Source of the DNA: DATKPE01 sp035524335
Lineage (GTDB): Bacteria > Bacteroidota > Ignavibacteria > UBA10030 > SZUA-254
Length of the DNA: 64,000 nt
NCBI GenBank assembly: GCA_035524335.1
Contig: DATKPE010000028.1
Location: 30,000-93,999, forward strand
Reading direction: 5' to 3'
Below are positions 8,178 through 16,300 of the stretch, piece after piece (the first letter of the stretch is position 1; each line of letters opens with the position of its first letter). The notes beneath the pieces were generated by a model, which saw nothing but the letters and a program-made list of their open reading frames with translations, was not told where the DNA came from and ran no database searches. A program made the position numbers and the translations under genes.

Positions 8178-8757
8178 AACATTCACGGAGAAACTGGCGG
8201 TTGTCGAACATGTACATGCACCCGGTTCCGATCGAGGAAATCGTCACGAGCAGCATCATGCCAAAGAGAACCTTCGGATGCATGAGGGAATCGAGGAGCG
8301 GGCCGTACCTCTGCATGAACAGCGGCAGGCATCGCGCCACGTAGAGGATCAGGATGTAGTAGATGATGAGGAATTCCCCGAAGGTCTTGGCCTGAGCCGT
8401 TTTGGATGTGACCACCGGCCGATCGTAGAATTCGGCCACGCTCCGGAGGAGGGTGACGATAAAATCCCGGACCACGATGATCCAGACCATCCAGAGGTCG
8501 ACGAGCGATAAGTAGGCGAAGGAGAAGAGGGCGGCGGATGATAGAATTTTATCCGCGAGCGGATCGAGGAATTTTCCCCAGCGCGATATATACCCGTATT
8601 TCCGGGCCACCCATCCGTCGTACCAGTCGGTCAGTGCTGCGACAATGTACACCAGCAGTGAGAGTTCCTTGGCGAGCGGCGAATCCGAAAACAGAAGGAG
8701 GACAAAGACCGGCGTCAGGATGATTCTGAAAACGGTGAGGGAGTTCGGAATCGACAT
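8143..8757 (-). CDS. pgsA: CDP-diacylglycerol--glycerol-3-phosphate 3-phosphatidyltransferase
   Basis: The 204-residue membrane protein starts with IPNSLTVFRIILTP and carries the CDP-alcohol phosphotransferase signature D-x2-D-G-x2-A-R-x8-G-x3-D-x3-D: Asp44, Asp47, Gly48, Ala51, Arg52, Gly61, Asp65 and Asp69. This is the committed step toward phosphatidylglycerol. It is first in a long minus-strand run leading to recA, with its own promoter at 8776-8803, so lipid and repair genes may share a message. Confidence 0.93.
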   Translation of the reverse strand: MSIPNSLTVFRIILTPVFVLLLFSDSPLAKELSLLVYIVAALTDWYDGWVARKYGYISRWGKFLDPLADKILSSAALFSFAYLSLVDLWMVWIIVVRDFIVTLLRSVAEFYDRPVVTSKTAQAKTFGEFLIIYYILILYVARCLPLFMQRYGPLLDSLMHPKVLFGMMLLVTISSIGTGCMYMFDNRQFLRECYDRLTRPSKYP

Positions 8758-8775
8758 AGGGATCGCGGTTTGTCC

Positions 8776-8803
8776 AATGTAGGATTTTTTCCCCGAGAAT
8801 CAA
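8776..8803 (-). promoter_or_regulatory. Promoter of pgsA
   Basis: On the minus strand TTGATT, a 16-base spacer and TACATT lead to a predicted start about 12 bases before the pgsA ATG. Its -35 element touches the T-tract of the rpmB terminator. Confidence 0.5.
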
Positions 8804-8830
8804 ACAAAAAGCCCGGTGGAGGACCGGGCT
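8804..8830 (-). terminator. Rho-independent terminator of rpmB
   Basis: On the minus strand an 8-base-pair stem (AGCCCGGT / ACCGGGCT, 8810-8817 with 8823-8830) closes a five-base loop and is followed by a T-rich run (TTTTTGTTTG). It lies 27 bases after the rpmB stop. Confidence 0.85.
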
Positions 8831-8856
8831 TGACAGACACAAACGCTGGGAGCCGC

Positions 8857-9048
8857 TCAGGCGGCCTTGATCACTTTTCCCTGCTTCAGACAGCTCGCAC
8901 AGACCTTCATTTTCTGCACCTTGCCGTTCACCTGCGCCTTGACGCTCCGGAGATTCGGGAGCCACCGCCGGCGGGTGCGGTTGTGGGCATGACTGATGTT
9001 GTTGCCGCTGACCGGCTTTTTTCCGCAAATTTCACAAATTTTGGCCAT
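8857..9048 (-). CDS. rpmB: 50S ribosomal protein L28
   Basis: The 63-residue protein is a complete L28: it starts AKICEICGKKPVSGNN, has the HAHNRTRRRWLPNLRSV core, and ends with a second cysteine pair in CASCLKQGK, so it is the zinc-binding four-cysteine form (C-x2-C and C-x2-C). It is a structural protein of the large ribosomal subunit. It stands as a single gene with its own promoter at 9090-9118 and a clear terminator. Confidence 0.96.
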   Translation of the reverse strand: MAKICEICGKKPVSGNNISHAHNRTRRRWLPNLRSVKAQVNGKVQKMKVCASCLKQGKVIKAA

Positions 9049-9089
9049 TGTATTCTTTCTGTCTGCTGACTGTACCTGATGGGAGATTC

Positions 9090-9118
9090 AATATACAAAA
9101 ATCCCCTGAATGCCGCAA
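9090..9118 (-). promoter_or_regulatory. Promoter of rpmB
   Basis: On the minus strand TTGCGG, a 17-base spacer and TATATT, preceded by TTTTTG. The predicted start is about 35 bases before the rpmB ATG. Confidence 0.6.
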
Positions 9119-9138
9119 GATCTATTCTCCGTCTCCCT

Positions 9139-10308
9139 TCAGGCCGACCGGAGAGCGTTCACAATGTTCATCCGCGAGGCTCTCACCGCCGGGAGGAATC
9201 CTCCGATCACTCCCATGATGAGGGAAAAGACGAGCGAGCGGACGAGGATGTCGGCCGAAAGGGAGAATTTGAACGCCAGCTCCGCGAAGGAGGAAAAATT
9301 GATCATCGAGATCTGATAGAACTGAAGCACCGATGCGAGCAGAATGCCGACTCCCCCCCCGATCAGGGAGAGGAACAGCGATTCGAGGAGAAAGGCCGTC
9401 AGGATATTCTTTCTCCGGAAGCCGAGGGCGCGGAGGGTGCCGATTTCGATCGTCCTGTTGGCGACCGCCGCATACATCGTGATCATCGCGCCGATCATCG
9501 CGCCGGCGCTGAAGATCACCGTGACGAAGATGCCGAGAATCCGGACGAAGGTGGCCATCGCTTCGGACTGCTCGTCGTAGAACTGCCTCTCCGGCTTTAC
9601 CTCAAAATACTGCAGGCGGTTGTCGTTCGTGAAGGCCGCCTTGAAGGCGGGAAAATCGGATGCCCGCTCAAGCTTGAGCAAGACCGTTGAAAAGACCGGC
9701 CTGTTGAATGCCTCGCCGAGCTGATCGTTGTCTCCCCAGAGCTCCGAATCGAATCCACTCCCGTCGGAGCTCATGACGCCGACGATCGTCCAGGTGTCGC
9801 CGCCGAATTTGATCTGCGACCCGATCTGGGAATCCTTGAATCTCCGGGTAATGGACGAGCCGACCACGATTTCCCGGGTGCCCCACTGAAACATCCGTCC
9901 TTCGGAGATCCGCACGCCCGGCCGGAGACGGATCCCCTCGGGGTTGACTCCGCGGACCGTGACGTTGCCGAACCCCGATTCATCGTTGTACCGGAGATTG
10001 ATCACTACCACGACCTCGGCGGAGACGAGAGGCTTGCCTTCCTGCGTATGCGCGATACCGGGGAGGGTACGGATCACGTTGGCTTCATCGCGCCCGATGA
10101 TGCTCGAGATTTCCGCCTGGGCAGATTTTCGCAGGACGATGACATTGTCCTCGGCGCCGGTGGCGACGAGGGTCGACCGGATGCCGTTGGCCATCATCAG
10201 GACAGCGGTGAAGACAAACACCACGAGAGCGATGCCGGCGACCGTGAGAGACATGGTGAGCCGGCGCGTCAGCAGATTCCGAACGATGTACTTTGCGGGT
10301 ATTTTCAT
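9139..10308 (-). CDS. ABC transporter permease, FtsX/MacB family (second permease)
   Basis: The 389-residue protein has an N-terminal membrane helix (about 20-42), a large periplasmic domain of the MacB_PCD type, and three C-terminal helices from about 270 on (FtsX domain; NRTIEIGTLRALGFRRKNI is the typical coupling segment). Such permeases transmit mechanical force to the periplasm or extract lipids and lipoproteins. It starts three bases after the other permease gene and is the last gene of the four-gene exporter operon. Confidence 0.88.
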   Translation of the reverse strand: MKIPAKYIVRNLLTRRLTMSLTVAGIALVVFVFTAVLMMANGIRSTLVATGAEDNVIVLRKSAQAEISSIIGRDEANVIRTLPGIAHTQEGKPLVSAEVVVVINLRYNDESGFGNVTVRGVNPEGIRLRPGVRISEGRMFQWGTREIVVGSSITRRFKDSQIGSQIKFGGDTWTIVGVMSSDGSGFDSELWGDNDQLGEAFNRPVFSTVLLKLERASDFPAFKAAFTNDNRLQYFEVKPERQFYDEQSEAMATFVRILGIFVTVIFSAGAMIGAMITMYAAVANRTIEIGTLRALGFRRKNILTAFLLESLFLSLIGGGVGILLASVLQFYQISMINFSSFAELAFKFSLSADILVRSLVFSLIMGVIGGFLPAVRASRMNIVNALRSA

Positions 10309-10311
10309 CTG

Positions 10312-11469
10312 TCATCCTATCTGTCGGAGACCGTCGACGATGGTGGTACGCAGGGAACGCTGAAGCGGAAAAACCGCAGCGGCGAGGCCGACGCTGATCG
10401 CCGCCGCCGCCGCGAGAAGCAGAGTGGGAATCTCCAGATTGAAGATCGGAAACCATCCCTTCGGCATCATCACGGCAAAACCTGCCGTCGCAGGGAAGCT
10501 GATGAGAATGCCGATGCCGCTCCCGAGGGCGGCAATGGCCAGCGACTCTCCCGCAATCAGGCCGGTGAGGTGGAACGCGGAGAAGCCGAGCGTTTTGAAG
10601 ACGGCGTACTCGCGTACCCGCTCCCGCGCGGCCATGATCATCGTATTTCCGAGAACGAGCATGATGATCCCGATGATGACGAACGAAATGATGTTCATGG
10701 CGGTGAGTATCGCACCGGCCTGCGCAAGAAAGCTCTGCTGGAACGCGCGTTCGGTTTCCGTCTTGGTTTCGGCAGGCGAATTGGCGAACAGATCGTCGAC
10801 GCTCTTGGAGATCGCAGCATTTTCAGCGATATCCCGCGTCTTGATCATGTACCAGCCGACGTAGCCCGCCCGGTCCGGAGTCTCCTGTTTCATCCGTTCG
10901 TCGACATATTCCCAGTGGAAGAAGAAATTCGAAGGATCGATCGTCTTGTCCCGGGGGGAATAAATGCCCCGGACGACGAATTCCCACTGACCCGGATAGA
11001 TGTCACCGTCCATCTGCATCAGATCGCCCAGTTTCAGATGATACCGCTCGGCGAGTTGTGAACCGATGATGCAGGCGTTCCGCTCACGCCGGTAGGCGGC
11101 CATCTGATCGGGGGGAACGACAAACTCGGGGTAAATGTCGAGATAGTTGTCGCTGACCGCCAGCCGGGCGAAGAACTGATTTTTGTCGATGTAGACGCCG
11201 CCGAACCAGTTCGCATAACAGACGTCGGTTACCCCCGGGACGTGGGAGATTTTTTCCTTGTACGCGAGCGGCAGAGGGAAAATGAACGAAACGGCATGGC
11301 GGGAGACCAGTCGGTCGGCACCGGATGATTCGACCCCCGCGTGCCACGCGGTCACGACGGTCTGCAGGAGGCTGAAGGAAATCACCGCGATCGCGATGCC
11401 GATGACGGTCAGCGACGTGCGCAGTTTGTGCCGCATCATGTTCTTGAGGATCAGTTTGGCGATGTGCAT
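10312..11469 (-). CDS. ABC transporter permease, FtsX/MacB family (first permease)
   Basis: The 385-residue protein shares the layout of its neighbour: MRHKLRTSLTVIGIAIAVISF is the first helix region, a periplasmic domain follows, and three helices with ERVREYAVFKTLGFSAFHL close the protein. Two different permeases with one ATPase suggest a heterodimer, as in LolCDE, rather than a MacB fusion homodimer. It lies eight bases after the ATPase gene. Confidence 0.88.
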   Translation of the reverse strand: MHIAKLILKNMMRHKLRTSLTVIGIAIAVISFSLLQTVVTAWHAGVESSGADRLVSRHAVSFIFPLPLAYKEKISHVPGVTDVCYANWFGGVYIDKNQFFARLAVSDNYLDIYPEFVVPPDQMAAYRRERNACIIGSQLAERYHLKLGDLMQMDGDIYPGQWEFVVRGIYSPRDKTIDPSNFFFHWEYVDERMKQETPDRAGYVGWYMIKTRDIAENAAISKSVDDLFANSPAETKTETERAFQQSFLAQAGAILTAMNIISFVIIGIIMLVLGNTMIMAARERVREYAVFKTLGFSAFHLTGLIAGESLAIAALGSGIGILISFPATAGFAVMMPKGWFPIFNLEIPTLLLAAAAAISVGLAAAVFPLQRSLRTTIVDGLRQIG

Positions 11470-11477
11470 GAGGTCTC

Positions 11478-12158
11478 CTACGAGAGCTCGCCTTTGTCGA
11501 GATGGCGGACCTTGTGGGCCCGTTCCGCCGCCCGGGGATCGTGCGTCACCATGATGATGGTTTTCCGGTATTCGGTATTCAGCCGTCCGATGAGCCGGAG
11601 GATCTCCTCGGCGGAGACTTTATCGAGATCCCCGGTCGGTTCATCGGCCACAATGAGCGAAGGATCGGTGACGATCGCCCGTGCGATCGCGACGCGCTGT
11701 TCCTGTCCCCCCGAGAGCTGTTTCGGATAATGGTGCATCCGGTCTTCCAGACCGACCACCTTCAGGGAAAGCTCGACATGCTCCCGGCGTTCCTTCTTGC
11801 TCAGTTTTGTGAGAAGGAGGGGAAGCTCGACGTTCTCAAACGCCGTCAGGACCGGCAGAAGATTGTAGAACTGAAAAACGAAGCCGACGGTGTTGGAACG
11901 CCACCGGGCCAGCTCTGTTTCGCTGAGGGCGGAGACCTCGCGTCCGCAGACGGTCAGCGATCCCGCAGACGGCCTGTCGATCCCGGCGATGAGATTCAGG
12001 AGGGTGGTCTTGCCTGAACCGGAGGGACCCATCAGGCCGAGGAATTCCCCTTCCGGGATTTCGAACGAGATGTTTTTCAGGACCGGAATGACGTTCGAAT
12101 CGCGCTTGTACGATTTCGAAACATTATTCAGCGATACAATCGGGGAAGCGGTTGCCAT
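11478..12158 (-). CDS. ABC transporter ATP-binding protein, MacB/LolD family
   Basis: The 226-residue ATPase has Walker A GPSGSGKT at residues 44-51, the signature LSGGQEQRVAIARAI, Walker B SLIVADEPTGDLD, and a His switch in VTHDPRAAERA. The sequence TVGFVFQFYNLLPVLTAFENVELP is typical of the LolD/MacB/FtsE group. It has a good binding site (ACAGGAG) before the ATG. It sits between the adaptor gene and two permease genes and must power them. Confidence 0.93.
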   Translation of the reverse strand: MATASPIVSLNNVSKSYKRDSNVIPVLKNISFEIPEGEFLGLMGPSGSGKTTLLNLIAGIDRPSAGSLTVCGREVSALSETELARWRSNTVGFVFQFYNLLPVLTAFENVELPLLLTKLSKKERREHVELSLKVVGLEDRMHHYPKQLSGGQEQRVAIARAIVTDPSLIVADEPTGDLDKVSAEEILRLIGRLNTEYRKTIIMVTHDPRAAERAHKVRHLDKGELS

Positions 12159-12200
12159 GCATACTCCTGTCTGGTGCGAAAATGGCCGTTCGAACGGAGG

Positions 12201-13397
12201 TTATTCTTTTTGCTTCACACGCATGCCGGTGTGAAGATCGTCGGGTGGATGCAGGACGACGCGGTCGCCCGGCTGGAGACCGGTTGTGATCTCCACGTAC
12301 CGCCCCAGGGAACCGGACGTCGTGACCGGGGTTGCCGTCACAGTGTTGTCGAGAACAAGAAATGTGATCGTTTTTCCATCCCGCTGGACAATCGCCTGCG
12401 GGTCGACGACGACCCTGACTTTCGTGTCGGCGGAATCAGCTGTGCTGTTGGAAAGAAAGAGGACTTTCGCGCTCATCTCCGGGAGGACACGGCTGTCCCG
12501 TTCGAGGAACTTTACCTTGGTCATGATCGTCGCCTTCGCGCGATCGGCCGTGGGGACGATTTTATCGATGAGGCCCCGGTACCGTTTCTCCGGATAGGCA
12601 TCGAGCGAGATCTCACACGGTTGACCGTTATGGACCCGTTCGATGTTCGATTCCGAAACATCGGCTTCGACTTCCAGCGACGACATGTCGGCGATCGTGA
12701 CGACGGCGACGCGCGAACTCGCCCCCGCGGCAAACGGGGCGACGACTTCGCCGACATCGGCGTTCTTGGTGAGAATGGTGCCGTCGAACGGGGCTCTGAT
12801 CCGGGTGTTTTCCACCTGCACCTCCGCCGCTTTCAGCGAGGCCTCGCGGGAGGCGATGGTCGCGACGACTCTGTCGTACCGCGCCTTCGCGGCGTCATAG
12901 TCGGACGTCGACACAAGCTGTCGATCGAGAAGAGATTTTGTCCGCTCGAGCGATCGTTCCGCATCCGTTTTATCGGCGATCGCCACGTTCAGATCCGCTT
13001 CCGCCTGCCGGAACGCCGCCGTGACATCGGAATCCTCGATGCGGGCGATGATTTCCCCCTCCCGGACCACATCCCCCTCGCGATATCCGAGATAGACGAG
13101 GCGGCCGGTGGCCTTGGATGCGATTGATGCCTTGCGCTGGGCGACGACGTACCCGTTGGCGGTCAGGACGGAATTTGCCTGACCCTTCGAGAGGCGGCCG
13201 ACAGTGGTCAGTTCAACGACAGGATCCTTCGTCAGCGCCGATCGGAGGAAGAAAAAGAGGGCGATGGCGAGGAAAAGGCCGCCACCGATGTACAGCAGGG
13301 TGCCGCTTTTCCGGCCGGATTTCGGCGAGGATTCCCCCGAACCGCCGCCGCGCTCGATTGATAATCTGGAAAGATCGACGTCGCCCTGTTGGGGCAT
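12201..13397 (-). CDS. Periplasmic adaptor subunit (HlyD/MacA-like)
   Basis: The protein has 398 residues from the ATG at 13395-13397; a longer frame to 13463 would add 22 unlikely residues. A single membrane helix lies near residues 34-52. Lipoyl/barrel-sandwich segments follow (GYVVAQRKASIASKATGRL and NTRIRAPFDGTILTKNADVG) around an alpha-helical hairpin of about 80 residues, then beta-barrel and membrane-proximal domains. MacA-type adaptors join an inner membrane ABC exporter to an outer membrane channel. No TolC-like gene is in the window. It heads the exporter operon. Confidence 0.88.
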   Translation of the reverse strand: MPQQGDVDLSRLSIERGGGSGESSPKSGRKSGTLLYIGGGLFLAIALFFFLRSALTKDPVVELTTVGRLSKGQANSVLTANGYVVAQRKASIASKATGRLVYLGYREGDVVREGEIIARIEDSDVTAAFRQAEADLNVAIADKTDAERSLERTKSLLDRQLVSTSDYDAAKARYDRVVATIASREASLKAAEVQVENTRIRAPFDGTILTKNADVGEVVAPFAAGASSRVAVVTIADMSSLEVEADVSESNIERVHNGQPCEISLDAYPEKRYRGLIDKIVPTADRAKATIMTKVKFLERDSRVLPEMSAKVLFLSNSTADSADTKVRVVVDPQAIVQRDGKTITFLVLDNTVTATPVTTSGSLGRYVEITTGLQPGDRVVLHPPDDLHTGMRVKQKE

Positions 13398-13463
13398 GAT
13401 ATTCCGTGATAAAATAGAGTGGTAACCGCCTTGAAAGATACTGAATAGCCGCCGTTTATGCAA

Positions 13464-15176
13464 CTACTCCAGATACCGGAGGAAGGCCGCTTCGCGGACG
13501 CTGTCCCGGTTAATGTCGAAATAAAACGGCTTCAGGAAGAGGTACTGCTGATAGACCTGGGACTTCGACAGAGCGTGCATGTCGGCAATGTACCGGTCAA
13601 GATAGGAGGGGAGATGGATGAACGCCACGCCGGAATCGCGCTCAAGGACGTTCATGATCGCGTTATCATACGTGATGATCCTGCAGTGGAGCGAATCGAA
13701 CGAGATTGCATTCAGCGCGATCTGGCCGGCGGGGACCGGATGCGTCGGACCGAGATAAAACTGCACCCGCCTCTGCCTCAGATATTCGGTCGTCGGCTTC
13801 TTCTCGTGTCCCGGCCGTCCACGGACGGCGAGCGACTGATGGGCGATGGCGGTGTCGGTGAGTCCGGCCGAACATTCGACCGCGAAGGGGGGATCGAGGT
13901 AGTAGATCAGGCGTAGCTGGCCGGCGTAAAACCCGACCCGCACCGGAAAATCGCCGAGATGCTTCCGGAGAAGCGACGCCTGTTCGATCGACAGTTCCAG
14001 CGGTTCGACGGTGTGGAAATAGCGCTGTTCATCGGCGACATATCCGACGAAAACATCCTTCCCGTACTGATCGAACCGGAATGCGGTGCCGAGAAGGAGA
14101 ACCGCGGCGAGGATGAGGAAAACCGGACCGGAGGTCAGACGGTGGAGAAGGCGCTCCGTTCCGAAATAAATGAACGGTGTGATCGGGATGAAAAACCGGG
14201 CGAACATGAAATCGCCGCCGATCCTGATCGTGAAAAGAATGTACGCCGCCGCGAAGAGCCCGGCCAGCAGTACCGGATGCGGGCGACCGCTTCGGAGCGC
14301 GGCCCTGATGCCGGCGCCGGCCGGACGGCGCCATTCCCGGACGACCGCCGCGACGCACAGAACGGGAAAGAGGAAGAGGACCGGGTAGGTGACGGCATAC
14401 AGCCGTGCGTACTCGAACCCCTGGGAATAATAGGAGAGGTCGATCGATTTCGCATAAAAGGTATTCGGGAAGAAAAACCCGTAATACGAATAACGGATGA
14501 ACCAGTACGGAACGAAGAGGAGGAGCACCGGTACACAAAGGAGAAACGAACTCCGCACCGCACGGAGATCGGTGAGGAGGAGATAGAGAATCGCGGCGCC
14601 GAGAAAGACCACGCCGTCCGGGCGGGTGAGCATGGCGAGCGTGAAGACGAATCCGGCCCCGGAAAGGGCGAACCGCCTGCCCGGGGCAAGCATCAGGGCG
14701 AATGCGGCCGATATCAGAAAGGAGAAAAAAGCCGTTTCCATGCCGCTCGTGGCGTGGGCGGCGGTATCGTGATGGAGACAGAGTGCCAGACTGGTCAGCG
14801 GGAGGAGCAGAATCTGCCGGCGCCCTTCGCCGCGCCGGTTCCAGCTCATCAGGGAAAAGAGCGCGAGCGATGCTCCGAACGAGGCGATGCCGAGCGTGGT
14901 GGAAAACGCGATGGGATCGATATGGAGCTTCATCCCGAGCGCGATCAGCATCGTCCAGAGGAAGTTTGTGAATCCCTCGACCCGTTCCTCCGCATTGTAG
15001 ACGAGACCGAGGCCGTTGATGAAATTCCTGGCGTACCGGAAGGAGACGAAGCAATCGTCGTCCACATACCAGAGTTTCGAGGCGTGGAGAACTCCTGCGA
15101 CAAGTGCCGCGGCGGCAAGCAGAAGGAACAGGGTTCCCGCCCGGCGGCGGTCGGTGTGTGGCGCCTGGGTTGACAT
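13464..15176 (-). CDS. GT-C-type membrane glycosyltransferase
   Basis: The 570-residue protein has about eleven hydrophobic segments. An acidic motif sits in the first outer loop (WYVDDDCFVSFRYARN), followed by GLVYNAEERVEGFTNFLW, the pattern of lipid-linked-sugar GT-C enzymes such as the arabinofuranosyltransferase AftB group. The C-terminal soluble part (from about 410) ends in a segment rich in aromatic residues. These enzymes transfer sugar from a polyprenyl phosphate donor outside the membrane. The acceptor is unknown. It is transcribed toward the exporter adaptor with a 66-base gap and has its own promoter at 15206-15234. Confidence 0.72.
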   Translation of the reverse strand: MSTQAPHTDRRRAGTLFLLLAAAALVAGVLHASKLWYVDDDCFVSFRYARNFINGLGLVYNAEERVEGFTNFLWTMLIALGMKLHIDPIAFSTTLGIASFGASLALFSLMSWNRRGEGRRQILLLPLTSLALCLHHDTAAHATSGMETAFFSFLISAAFALMLAPGRRFALSGAGFVFTLAMLTRPDGVVFLGAAILYLLLTDLRAVRSSFLLCVPVLLLFVPYWFIRYSYYGFFFPNTFYAKSIDLSYYSQGFEYARLYAVTYPVLFLFPVLCVAAVVREWRRPAGAGIRAALRSGRPHPVLLAGLFAAAYILFTIRIGGDFMFARFFIPITPFIYFGTERLLHRLTSGPVFLILAAVLLLGTAFRFDQYGKDVFVGYVADEQRYFHTVEPLELSIEQASLLRKHLGDFPVRVGFYAGQLRLIYYLDPPFAVECSAGLTDTAIAHQSLAVRGRPGHEKKPTTEYLRQRRVQFYLGPTHPVPAGQIALNAISFDSLHCRIITYDNAIMNVLERDSGVAFIHLPSYLDRYIADMHALSKSQVYQQYLFLKPFYFDINRDSVREAAFLRYLE

Positions 15177-15205
15177 GCATTCAGCTGATTCGTCGGGAAA
15201 AGTAA

Positions 15206-15234
15206 ATATTATTTGTCTAAATTCAAAGATACAA
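15206..15234 (-). promoter_or_regulatory. Promoter of the leftward GT-C gene
   Basis: On the minus strand TTGTAT, a 17-base spacer and TAATAT; predicted start about 23 bases before the ATG at 15176. It is back to back with the tsaD promoter. Confidence 0.5.
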
Positions 15235-15238
15235 TCCC

Positions 15239-15268
15239 TTGAAAATCAGCCGGACTTTTTGCTTATTA
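15239..15268 (+). promoter_or_regulatory. Promoter of tsaD
   Basis: TTGAAA, an 18-base spacer and TTATTA, ending seven bases before the tsaD ATG, so the predicted mRNA would start at or next to the start codon. Confidence 0.45.
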
Positions 15269-15275
15269 GGAACCG

Positions 15276-16292
15276 ATGATCGTCCTCGGTCTGGAAACAT
15301 CATGCGATGAAACGTCCGCCGCGGTCCTGCGCCATGGCGAGGTCCGGTCCAACATCATATCTTCCCAGCTCGTCCACGGCAGATACGGCGGCATTGTTCC
15401 CGAACTGGCCTCGCGCGCCCATCAGCGCCTGATCGTGCCGGTGACGGATGAGGCTCTCCGGACGGCAGGAGTTTCCCTGCAGGATCTGGACGCCGTTGCC
15501 GTCACGTGCGGTCCCGGCCTCATGGGGGCGCTTCTCGTGGGTGTTAATTTTGCGAAAGCGCTCGCCTTCGGCCTCGGCACCCCGCTGACCGGCGTCAATC
15601 ACCTGGAGGGACATATCTACTCCACGTTTCTGAGCCTCCCCCGGCCGCAGTTCCCGTTCCTCTGCCTGATCGTCTCCGGGGGCCATACCCAGCTGATGGC
15701 CGTTGAAAAACCGCTGTCGCACCGCCTGCTCGGCGAAACGCTCGACGATGCCGCCGGGGAGGCGTACGATAAGGTGGGCAAAATGCTGGGGCTTGGATTT
15801 CCGGGCGGCCCCCGCATCGATGCACGTGCCCGCGAGGGTGATCCGGACGCGATCCGCTTTCCGCGGTCGCTGCTGGCGGACGACAGTTTCGATTTCAGTT
15901 TCAGCGGCGTAAAAACCGCCGTTCTCTACTGGCTGAGGGACCGCGGCTATTACCGCGACGGTCCGGCAGGCACCATCCCCGACGGACTTCTGAACGACAT
16001 TTGCGCAGGCTTCCAGGCGGCTGTCACCGACGTTCTTCTGCAGAAAACGGCCGCCGCTGCCGAAAGGTTCGGATTCAGGGATATCGCCGTCGCAGGGGGG
16101 GTCTCTGCGAACAGCGAGCTCAGACGGAAACTCCGGACTTATGCCACGGAATCCGGCCGCACCGTTTTTTTCCCCTCACCCGAGTTCTGTACCGACAATG
16201 CGGCAATGATCGCAATTGCAGGGGATCTCCGCCTGCGTCACGGGCATATCGCCGATCTTCACCTCACTGCAGTGGCAAACCTTCCGCTCTGA
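15276..16292 (+). CDS. tsaD: tRNA N6-adenosine threonylcarbamoyltransferase TsaD
   Basis: The 338-residue protein is full-length TsaD. It starts VLGLETSCDETSAAVL, has the metal-binding HLEGH motif at residues 109-113, then LCLIVSGGHTQLM, and ends with CTDNAAMIAIAG. TsaD transfers the threonylcarbamoyl group to adenosine 37 of tRNAs that read ANN codons, working with TsaB and TsaE, which are not in this window. The gene heads the plus-strand run of GT-C, mltG and lipoprotein genes. Confidence 0.96.
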   Translation: MIVLGLETSCDETSAAVLRHGEVRSNIISSQLVHGRYGGIVPELASRAHQRLIVPVTDEALRTAGVSLQDLDAVAVTCGPGLMGALLVGVNFAKALAFGLGTPLTGVNHLEGHIYSTFLSLPRPQFPFLCLIVSGGHTQLMAVEKPLSHRLLGETLDDAAGEAYDKVGKMLGLGFPGGPRIDARAREGDPDAIRFPRSLLADDSFDFSFSGVKTAVLYWLRDRGYYRDGPAGTIPDGLLNDICAGFQAAVTDVLLQKTAAAAERFGFRDIAVAGGVSANSELRRKLRTYATESGRTVFFPSPEFCTDNAAMIAIAGDLRLRHGHIADLHLTAVANLPL

Positions 16293-16300
16293 AACACCCA

